A DNA stretch of 64,000 nt from Micractinium sp. NFX-FRZ (Eukaryota > Chlorophyta > Trebouxiophyceae > Chlorellales > Chlorellaceae): the NCBI GenBank assembly GCA_029339195.1, contig JAPTJF010000003.1, positions 471,576 through 535,575 on the forward strand, read 5' to 3'. This document shows, one piece after another, positions 43,101-51,500 of this stretch. Below the pieces are notes generated by a model, which had not been told where the DNA came from, searched no databases, and saw nothing but the letters and a program-made list of their open reading frames with translations. The first letter of the stretch is position 1, and every line of letters starts with the position of its first letter. The position numbers were made by a program, and so were the translations under genes.

Positions 43101-45112
43101 GCGGGGAGGGTAACGGGGTGAGGTATATTGTTTTTTTGAAGTTTGTGAAGCGCCTGCCTAATAGAAACACAGTGCAACAGTTCGTGATGGGTGTGGTTGT
43201 TACAGAGTGTGTGGGCCCTCTAGGTACCAGTGTGACGCACAGGCCCTCGCTTCCACGCTCAGCTGCAGGCGGGCACGGGGCCGCAGCACTCGTACTCTTG
43301 GCTGCGCAGCTCAGTTCCGACAACTGCCTCTCGCTGCAACTTGTCTGCACACGCTCTGTGTGCCTCACCACCCCACCACCCCCGCCTGCCTGCCTGCAGG
43401 GCATCAGCCACAGCAGCGCAAAGATGCTTCAGCTGCTGGAGGCCGAGCTGTGTAGTTTGGACTTGGAGGAGGGGCCGGCAGCTGGGCAGGCGCAGCAGCA
43501 GGCGCAGCAGCAGGCACAGCAGCAGACGCAGCAGCAGCAGCAGCGACCACAGCAGCAAGCGGCGCAGCAGCTAGGGCAGCAGCAGGCGCAGTTAAGGCCA
43601 CAGCAGCAGCAGTCACTGCAGGCACAGCAGGGGCAGCATCGTCTGCAACACCCGCAGCTAAGACCACAGCAGGCGCAGCAGCAGGCGCAGCAGCAGGGGC
43701 AGCTGGGGGAGCAGCGATCGCAGCAGCCACAGCCCGCTCAGCAGCAGCACCATCCTCCCCAGCAGCAGCAGCATCACACAGCCCAGCAGCCGCAGCGGGC
43801 GCCCGGCAGGCCAGCTACGGGTGAGGCAGTGCACGGTGTGGCGGTGGGGCAAGCCATGGCGGACGTCAGGCCTCTGCCGGGCGCAGCGGTGATGGGGCGC
43901 CCTTCGTCAGTTGGAGAGAGGCCGCAGCAGCTGCCATACATGCAGCAGCACCCAGCGCAGCACCAGCAGCAAGTACGGGCGCTGCTGCCGCCGCAGCAGC
44001 CACAGCACATGTATCCTGCGCCGCTGCAGCCAGCGCCACAGCAGCCACAGCTGCGGCCTGCCCCGCAACAGCAACCGCACCCGCAGCATGTGCAGCAGCC
44101 TGCAGTGCCGCAACATCTGTGGCCTGGCCCGCATGCGGCACCGATGCTGCACCTGGCGCCACGACGGACTGTTGACGTGGCACTAGCCGGCATGGCGCCT
44201 GCTGACCTGGCGCATGCTGACGTGTCCTCCATTGCTGTAATGCAAGTGGAGCCCAGCCTGTCCCCGCCGCCGCAGCTGCCGCCGCCTCGGGCAGATGGCC
44301 CCCAGCTGGAGGTGGCAGAGGTGCAGCCGCGGGAGCCTGTGCATGCCCTGCTGGCAGACGTGGCGCGCAGCCTGTCGCCGCCACCGCCGGAAGTGCTGCC
44401 GCCAGCAGCGGCAGGGCAGGCGGCGCCTGGCCCGGCAGCTGGCCTGCAGCAGCCAGCCGCCGCAGGCACAGCAGGCACAGCAGCCGTGGTGACACCGCAC
44501 GATCTGCAGGCGCGGGCGCTGAAGCCTAGTCAGGCGGCAAGGCTGTTAGAGCCGCCAGCTGGCGGCCACCCCGCAGCCAGCAGGCAGGCGGAGCCAGAGA
44601 TGACTGCTGCACAATGGGAGCAGCTTGCTGGATTCCGTGTAGACAATAGTGGGCAGCCCAGCGCAGGCCCCGCCGCTGCCCCTGGCCACGCCACCACACT
44701 CGTGACGGCACACGAGCGGCGGCCCCTGTCTCCGACGCTGGCCGCGCTGGCAGACGCGGCAGCCGCAGATGGCGGCAGCGGCCTGCCTGGCGTCGGCGTG
44801 ATGGCACAGCAGGCACAGCAGGGCAGCAGCGCTGAGCTGGCACCAGAGCTGGAGCAGCTGCTGAGCAACATACTGGTGGGCCAGCAGCAGCAGCAGCAGC
44901 AGCGGCAGCCCGAGGAGTCGGCAGGCACAGTGGAAGTGCGGCAGCTGCCGCAGGGCCAAGGGGCAGCAGCGGCAGCGCCCGCAGCAGCAGCGGCAGCAGC
45001 AGCAGCAGTGCCGGCAGGAGGAGGGACGGCAGCAGGAGCGCAGCAGGCACAGCAGGATGCTGAGATGGCAGAGGCGGACGGGGCTCAGGCCATGGCAGTC
45101 GATGCTGCCTGA
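28163..45112 (+). CDS. PKL: PICKLE-type CHD3 chromatin remodelling ATPase
   Basis: Thirty-one exons, from 28163-28273 to 43400-45112, join in frame to 2133 residues; plant PKL is about 1400. CHD3/PKL proteins slide or assemble nucleosomes with ATP in the nucleus. Domains in order: a PHD finger (about 40-95; YCEAC, LRCGTC, HQYHPAC, WACPQC), two chromodomains (about 105-165 and 178-265), and the SNF2 ATPase with MGLGKTVQ (about 359-366), DEGH (about 481) and [10 protein letters not shown]. The helicase C lobe holds [20 protein letters not shown] and ARAHRLGQ. Then come the PKL-specific region ([35 protein letters not shown]) and a Myb/SANT-like block ([19 protein letters not shown]). The final exon is 570 residues of Gln/Pro/Ala-rich sequence. 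The usual CxHPY segment after MELRK is replaced by VQHVYLQ. Intron 19 is GC-AG. The gap is intronic. Confidence 0.92.
29570..29702 (+). repeat. Duplicated donor edge at chromodomain 2 of PKL
   Basis: [10 protein letters not shown] with donor GTGTGT (ends 29602) is followed 96 bp later by [10 protein letters not shown] with donor GTGAGC (ends 29698). The stretch between is open and in frame, with TGTGTG-rich sequence. Confidence 0.85.
30650..31369 (+). repeat. 117-bp composite array of decoy 3' splice sites in PKL intron 6
   Basis: Two related sub-units alternate: A (59 bp, starts GCGATTGCCTACCTGACC) and B (58 bp, starts GGGATTGCCTACCTCACC), both ending CACCCCCTCTGCCAG. A copies start at 30650 (diverged), 30767, 30884, 31001 and 31118. 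After the gap come an A end, B at 31254 and a diverged copy at 31312. The true exon starts at 31370 with the same sequence (AIAYLTALC). Each unit is therefore a polypyrimidine tract, an AG acceptor and about the first nine codons of the exon. Confidence 0.95.
31135..31234. other. Assembly gap of 100 N
   Basis: Exactly 100 N inside the 117-bp array. The flanks (17 bp of an A unit, then its last 19 bp) require a missing length of 23 bp plus a multiple of 117, so 100 is a placeholder. Confidence 0.97.
31931..32105 (+). repeat. Duplicated exon 8 donor edge of PKL
   Basis: The end of exon 8 (FHVLLT, then GTGGGGGTGGCGGGCTGG in the intron, from 31986) is repeated about 115 bp later, ending at 32100 with the same donor context. 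The copy would shift the frame. Confidence 0.85.
32300..32475 (+). repeat. Duplicated exon 9 acceptor edge of PKL
   Basis: CACATCTTCTC...CACTCACTTGCTGCAG plus the exon start (YEMVAAEEA) occurs at the true site (exon from 32457) and 118 bp earlier (from 32339, reading YKMVAAEEA). The earlier copy is out of frame with the true exon. Confidence 0.88.
33601..33765 (+). repeat. Duplicated exon 12 acceptor edge of PKL
   Basis: CCCCGCAG plus codons for EAFQSEF is present at the true exon (from 33735) and 128 bp upstream (from 33607). The upstream copy continues EDMAS and would shift frame. Confidence 0.88.
34139..34270 (+). repeat. Duplicated exon 13 donor edge of PKL
   Basis: GTGATGATGGAGCTGCGCAA followed by GGCGGTGAGCTGGCTGG (VMMELRK edge) occurs ending at 34166 and again 100 bp later ending at 34266. 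Confidence 0.88.
34518..34775 (+). repeat. Duplicated exon 14 donor edge of PKL around a 15-bp minisatellite
   Basis: The exon 14 end (MDRMLQ then GTGGGG) recurs near 34747-34770 as VDRLLQ then GTGGGG. Between them, at 34668-34742, lie five exact copies of GGTGCTTGTGGCACT. Confidence 0.85.
35041..35170 (+). repeat. Duplicated exon 15 acceptor edge of PKL, in frame
   Basis: CTGCAG plus codons for [11 protein letters not shown] starts at 35050; the true exon start with [11 protein letters not shown] is at 35140. The 90 bp between have no stop in this frame. Confidence 0.9.
39765..40150 (+). repeat. Repeated exon 24 donor region of PKL
   Basis: The [11 protein letters not shown] exon end (39778-39838) is followed in the intron by three diverged copies beginning near 39890, 40008 and 40128, each with TTTGAGTGGGG-like or TTTAGAGTGGGG-like starts and GGGTGGGGC tails. 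Confidence 0.75.
40515..40543. repeat. (CCTG)n microsatellite in PKL intron
   Basis: Several exact CCTG units, one of many such tetranucleotide tracts in introns of this window. Confidence 0.8.
43484..43800 (+). repeat. CAG-rich coding tract in last PKL exon
   Basis: Imperfect CAG/GCG/CAG repeats encode Gln runs broken by Ala, Thr, Arg, Leu and Pro. The tract is coding and uninterrupted by stops. Triplet expansion is the likely origin. Confidence 0.85.
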
Positions 45113-45682
45113 ATGAAACCAGGTCTCTTGATTCCATCTAATTTCGGGTGGGCAGCAGCTCGATGCACCTCGCCTTCTGCCCTCCATCTTCCTCCCTCGC
45201 TTCGCGTTCTCCCGACTCCTATGTCCCGTCCCGGTGCTGCCTGACCCCTGCAATCTCCTGGGCTGTCAACGCTTGTACGTACACATGATTCTTTCGTCCC
45301 TCACAATCGTCACAAGTGGCATCAAGTAAGCAAGTGAGGCCGCGGAGGAGAGGGGCGCAGAAGGAGGGAGGACGGGAGCCAGGAAGGAGGTGGTAGGAAC
45401 AGCGGGGAGGGAAGGAGATGAGTGGAGGCAGCAGGGATGAAGAAAGGAGTGGGGGAGGAGTCGGCAGTGAAGCAGGGAGGGCACGCAGCAGGACTGGAGG
45501 AGGGAGTGGAAGGGCGCAAAGGAAAGATTGCAAGCAGCAAGAAGTGAAGCAAAGCAGCAGAGGCAGCAGGGAGGCCAGGACCGGGAGGTGGGATGGCCCG
45601 CCAATGAGCCCGGCATGCGCATTCGCCACCCCACCCGCCCACCTCTGCCGGCGCCCGCCCGCCAGCCGTCGGCGCCAGCGGC
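45113..45682. other. Convergent intergenic region, PKL / RRP46
   Basis: 3' UTR space between converging genes. The part at 45330-45560 is strongly purine-rich on the plus strand (AGGAGG, GGAAGG). No gene recognised. Confidence 0.55.
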
Positions 45683-46918
45683 TCACACCCCCTGCCGCGC
45701 CGCCTGCTGCATGAAGGCTGCCAGGCGGTCCGCCCCCTGCTTGCCGGCCTCAACCATGTCCAGAAGCTGGTCAGAAGTCAGCCGCCCGCGTGTGAGGGAC
45801 GTCAGCAGCTGCACCTCGCCGCTGTCGCCCGCCTCGGCGCCGCCGCCGCCTTCACCGCTGCCGCACACCAGTGGGAGGTAAGCAAACGTGCCCACCGCTG
45901 CTGCAGCTGCTTCCTCTGCTGCAGAGGGGTCGAGGAGCAGTCCGCCATCTGTTCCAGGTGCCTGCGCCGCGCTCACCGCAGCGCATAGCGTGCGCAGCGG
46001 GACGGCCGCGTCCACCAGCGCTGTGCACGCTGCGTTGATGGCGCAGGCCAGCACACCGCCATCATCCGACACGACCTGCAGGGGCGCACTGGCAAGCGGT
46101 CGCACGTTGGCTGGCTGGCCGCATGCCACATGTGCACTCACACCTGCACCCGTCCCCTCCCCCGTCCCCAGCCGCACTGCATCCCCCCGCACACATGTCC
46201 CCCCGCCCCGCACGCACCTGCACCACCACTTGTATGAGTGCCCGCGGGTGCAGGGCCGCCACAATGACCGCCTCAAGGGTGCGCCGGATCAGCGCCTCGT
46301 ACTGCTTCTCCCGGGTGCCTGCACAGCACAGCACAGCACAGCACGGCACGGCACAGCACGGCAGGGCAGGCGGATGAGGGTCACTGCTTCCAGCACCTGC
46401 AGCATGAAATTGCCGCCGGGCTCAGATGCTCCCAAGGGTGCCCCATGCAGCAAAAAAAAGCCCTTCTTCCCAGCATGCAGCGGGCACACCCCCTTGAGGG
46501 CACGGCTATGCCAGACCACCCCAGGCCGTCCAGCGAGGCACAGCTAGACGCACCTGCCAGGCCAGCGCGCGGCCGGAACATGACCTCCACTGTCGCCTTC
46601 TCAGCATCCTCTTTGGATGAGGCGTAGCTCTGCAGGGGGCCTGTCACCGAGGCGAGGCAGGAGGTGCCGCCCAGCGTCCACTGCGCCGACCCGTCGGCGC
46701 GGCTCAGCAGCCCCCGCTCGCACTTGAGTGTGCTGCACGGAGCAGCGGGTGGGGAGAGAGGTGTCGCAAAAGTGGGCGGTGGCCATGCAAGAGCTTCCTT
46801 GGCAGGGAGGGCCATCGTCAACAGGCGGCAGCAGCGGCGGCGGGGCGGCGGCAGTGGCGGCAATCCCCAGCAAGCCGCACCGGATTTGCCCCGCGCTGCG
46901 TCCGTCTGCGCGCTCCAT
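45683..46918 (-). CDS. RRP46: Exosome core subunit RRP46 (RNase PH-like)
   Basis: Four exons (46918-46881, 46732-46554, 46318-46218, 46075-45683) give 236 residues, the usual RRP46 size. RRP46 is one of six RNase PH-fold subunits of the RNA exosome ring that feeds RNA to 3'-5' nucleases in nucleus and cytoplasm. The order of conserved segments fits: RADGRSAGQIR, then TLKCERGLLSRADGSAQW (the DGS block), a diverged GGTSCLASVTGPLQ strand, [61 protein letters not shown], and a final strand-helix. The start ATG at 46918 places MERADGR at the family's N-terminus, and the first intron splits an Arg codon cleanly. Eukaryotic RRP46 is mostly non-catalytic; activity here cannot be judged. Confidence 0.87.
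46320..46370. repeat. GCACAGCACA short repeat in RRP46 intron
   Basis: Roughly ten imperfect CACAG/CACGG units directly upstream (minus strand) of the exon 3 acceptor of RRP46. Confidence 0.75.
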
Positions 46919-47381
46919 GCTGCCTCCCGGCTCTTGCTGCTACTCAAGGGGCCCGGGAGAACTCGCATGCACCAGATGAGACGCTGGTTGCCTGCCCGAA
47001 GATGCTGACGCTTTCGGGCCTGTGCTAGGGATCAGCTTGAATGGAGTGCACTTCGAGGCAGATGCAGAGCAAGCGATGGGGAGAACTAAAAATGCACCGC
47101 CTTGCTGGCAGCCCGCCTGAAAAGAATGCAACTTTCTGGCTCGCAGGGCTTGCATTTGCTCTTTGGTATCGATCACGGCGCCCAGCCAACACCAGCGAGC
47201 CCACGGAGTGCCATTTGCACCGAAGCGCCGAAACTCGCTCCTCAGCCAGTGAGCGCGGCCCAGGCCACTGATATCGAGACTTCGCGGATCGCAAACAGAA
47301 ACAAGGCAACCCAGAGCCAGTGCGCCGCCCCCGGCCCCAGCCACCTCTGCTGCGCCACGGCCACTCCTCACCACCACCGCA
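46919..47381. promoter_or_regulatory. Bidirectional promoter region, RRP46 / ABC1K
   Basis: 463 bp between divergent start codons. Lower GC than surrounding exons. No clear TATA box; a shared promoter is inferred only from geometry. Confidence 0.45.
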
Positions 47382-48517
47382 ATGCGGGCCGCTAGTTGCG
47401 CCGCAGCAAGCACCAGCGGCGTCTCTAGAGATAATGGCAGCAGCCGGGCCAGGGCAGCGCCGCAGCAGCACCGCCCCACAATTGGCGGCGGCGCCAGCGC
47501 CACTGCTGCCGCCCGGCGGCGCGGCAGCCGCGCCCAGGCCGCGTCAACGGTGAGGGCGGCAACGGCAAGGCCAGGCTGCGTCCGCACGTGTTGAACACGT
47601 GGCAGTTACGTGCCCAATAAACACCCTGCTTCAGGCTCCCCGCCCTCTGATGGTGGGCGCTCTGTCCGGCCCCTCGCCCCGCAGCGAGCCTCCCACCCTC
47701 CCCTTTGACCGCCCCTCCCTCTCTCTCCCCTTTTCGTGTGCAGGGGTCTGTGCGCGGCCTGAGCAGCCAGATGCGTGACATGCGGCAGAGCATGGAGGAG
47801 GATGAGCAGCTCAAGGTGCTGATGTCCAGCCTGCGGGGGCAGAACCTGTCGGACGCCGACTTTGCAGACAGCAGCACGCAGGTGCGACTGGGGAGCAGGG
47901 CCGGAGGCTGGGAGGCAGCAGGGAAGCGCAGCGGATGGGGTGCTGGGCGGGCAGCGGGGGCAGGCGGGCAGCGGGGGAAGCTATGCAGATGAGAGCTGGG
48001 ATGCGGCTGCATGCAGGTGTGGGGGGGGAGGAAAGGGCGTGGCAGCGGGCAGGGCCGCGGGCGCTTCAAGGCTGGTGGGGTTGCCAGGGTCATGAGGATC
48101 GACGAAATGCGGCACATTCTGGGGGCTGGCAGGTGGAGGAGGCAGCACATGGGGCGGGGCCTGCAAAGACTGAGGGTGGTGCGGGTGGGGGCGGCTGGGC
48201 GGGCACGGCGAGCGAATGTCTGCATGTACGGTTTCCTCCCCGTGTTCATTCCACCTCCCGCCCACCGCACGCCAGCCAGCACACCAGTGCTGCGCCACAA
48301 ATGAAATCCGCAGCTCTGCTCAGCCTGATCACCTGCCCGCCGCCGAGCCGCCAAGTCGCGTGCATGCATCACGGTCACCATCCCTGGCGCCACCACACCG
48401 CCGGCTGCTGGCTGCAGATGCGTCTGGTGGATGTGGGGGCGGGCTCCGCCGCCGATGGCGACTCCCTGCCCCTGGTCTACGACCCACAAATGATTGCAGA
48501 CGTGAGCCAGCAACCCG

Positions 48518-48553
<36 letters not shown>

Positions 48554-51500
48554 CGTTTTTGGGGTGCAACCCTGGCTGGCTAATTGGCTGGCTGCTGGCT
48601 GGATGGACTGTTGGCCTGGATGGAATGCTGGGCTGTTTGGGCCGGCTGGTTTGCTGTCTGCTGGCTGAGGCGTTTCAAGTGGACGGGACTGGCCTGTGTC
48701 GCTGCCCGCCTGCCTTAGCTGCCCGCCAGTGCGCCCCCCATGCCGGCGCCCGATTGGCCCACACCCCTGCATCACTACTGCCTCTTCCTGCTGCTCCCGC
48801 TGCGGCAGTACTGGGAGCGCCGGCCCGTGGCGGTCTTCTCCCGCATCGTGCAGGCAAGCGTGGGGGCAGGCGGCGCGCTGCCTGGCACGTCAGCAGTCCA
48901 CTGTCAGTCGGCAGGGCCACAGCAGCCCTCTGTCTTCCTCCTCCCTCTGCCTGGCCCTCCCCCTTGCCCTGGCCGCCCGCCCCCTCTCCCGCAAACGTGT
49001 GAACGAGCAGCTGACGTCCTCCTCTCCCCTCCACTGCCCGCCTGCTCGTCTCCCGTATGCAATTACTGCGCCGCCACCTCCCCACGCCTGTGCACTTGCT
49101 CCACACCTCCTCCCGCCTCTACCCCCCGCTTATTACCTTGGCTGGCTTTCTTACTCCTTGCCTCACTGGCACGCACACCCTCTCCATCCCCTGGCCTGTT
49201 GTAACCCCCACCCCTCTTGAGCACCCCTCACTCTCCCTCGCCTCCCCTCACCCTCCCTCGCCTCCCACTCCCCAAACGCCCCTCCGCAGCTCCTCTCCAT
49301 CTCCTCCAACTTCCTGTCCAGCCTGGCGGTGGACGCCCTGCGGGGCGACCTCTCCAAGAACGAGGTGCAGCGCGCCATCGAGCTGCGCAACATCGTGACC
49401 TCCCTGGGCCCGGCATACATTAAGATCGGCCAGGCGCTGTCCATCCGCCCCGACCTCCTCTCCCCAGCCGCCATGAATGAGCTGCAGGCGCTGTGCGACA
49501 AGGTGCGCTGCGCACGCTGGGCTGTGCTGGGCTGTGCCGTGCTGTACTGTGCTGCATGATTGGCTTCCCCTCAGCCCCCAGGCCCATAACTGCCCACCCG
49601 CCCCACCCCCGCTCCACCAGCCCCCTTTTGAGACCAACCGACTCGTGGCTGCCCTTGAGATTGGCGCCCCGCATCCTGCCCCACACCCCACCCACCCACT
49701 CGCCACACCCTTCCCGCACGTCCCCCTTCCCTTTGCTCCCCTGTTCCCCCACCAGCACTCTCCGCCCTCCTCACCTCTTCTTCCCTCCCCGCTCCCCCAC
49801 CCCCCGTGTGCCCTGTGGGCTTGAACTCTGATCAATTGATTGTTTGGTTGTGCCCCCCCGCAGGTCCCCTCCTTTGACTCGCGTGTCGCCATGGAGATGC
49901 TGAGCGCCGAGCTGGGGCGGCCCTGGCAGGAGGTGTACAGCGAGCTGAGGTGGGGCGGGCTGGGCAGGGCGGGGGGGGGGGGTGGCTGTTTATTACGTGG
50001 ACGGGAGGAAGAATGTGTGGTGCAAGGTGTTACCCCCTTGCCCCGTGCTCCTCCACCCGCTGGCCCTGCCGGGTGGCAGGGACGAGCCGCTTCGCTCCAC
50101 GCGTGCCTCCACCCCTCCCTCACCCACCCGTCCCCCACTTCTGCTGCCGCTGCAGCCCCGAGCCCATCGCCGCCGCCTCTCTGGGTCAGGTGTACAAGGT
50201 GAGGGGTTTTCGGGTTAGGGATTTATGGTTTTCGCGTTTACCCTGAAGCCCCCAAGCCCATCGCTGCCGCCTCTGTGGGCCAGGTGTACAAGGTAAAGGG
50301 GGCGCCAGCCCCTGCACCCTTGCGCCTGCTTTGGCAGAACGACAGGTCTGGCAGCAGGTCTGGGCTGAGGTGCCGCGGCCGGACACGACCCCCCCACTCA
50401 TGTCTTGCACCCCACCTTTTACCATCCGCCCTCGCCCCACTCTTTGCCCCGCCCCGCCTCGCAGGGCGTGCTGCGCGGCACTGGGGAGGACGTGGCGGTC
50501 AAGGTGCAGCGGCCGGGTGTGCTGGAGACGGTGACCGTGGACCTCTTCATCATCCGCTCCATCGGACTCTTTATGCGCCGCTTCCCAAACATCACGCAGG
50601 TGGGTGAGGGCGTGGTGGGAGGTGGGAAGTTGGGGAGGCATGGGTGGGTCATGGGGCGTGGGCAGCGGGCGTGGGGTGCAGTGCGGGGCAGGGCATGTGT
50701 GCGCCCGTCCGCCCGTTCCCCGGAGGACGTGTGCGAGGCAGCATGTGTGGGTTGCTCAAGTTTTGGCAGGGGACAGCGGTGGGTGCCTTTCCTGAACCAA
50801 CGGCCGGCACCTACGTGATCATGCAAAGAGGTATGGACATGCCTTTTAGAAGATTGCCTGCACATGTTTGTCACGCAAGCTGTCACACAAGCTGTTAAAG
50901 CAGTCCAAGGCACAAACAGACCGGAGGGGTCCAGCAACGACGTCGGCTCCGTCCACTGCCCCTCCCTTGCCCCCGCCCTGCGCAGCGTGCCGACGTGGTG
51001 GCCCTGCTGGACGAGTGGGCTGCCCGCTTCTTTGAGGAGCTGGACTACGTGCGGGAGGGGCAGAACGCGACGCGCTTTGCCGCGCTGATCGCCGAGGACC
51101 TGCCGCAGGTGGGTGATGGGTCTTGTGGGGGGAGCAGTTGTGGTGCAGTGTGCTGTGGCGAAGTGAGTGTGTGTGCGGCAGGGCGCGACGCGCTTTGCCG
51201 CGCTGATCGCCGAGGACCTGCCGCAGGTGCGCTTGTGGTGCGCTTGTGGGGGGAGTGTTGGGGGTGGTGTGGTGTGCTTGCAAGGGGGGAAGCGGTTGAG
51301 GTGAGGTGTGTTTAGGTGCGTGCGGCAGAGTGCATCGCGCTTTGCCGCAGTGATCAGGCGCCGAGGAGCTGCCGCAAGTGGGGTTGGAAGGGGAGAGGTG
51401 GGGGTGGGGCTGGTGGGAGGGTGGATGACCGAGAGGGGCTGCGTGCAGCTTGCACATGCTCTGCCCTCCCTGGACAACCTTGCAATAGATGCCTGCACCC

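Noticed and set aside
50250..50292. Second ABC1K Ala-loop copy as a regular exon
   Set aside because: No in-frame acceptor was found next to it, while the first copy has both splice sites and the right phase.
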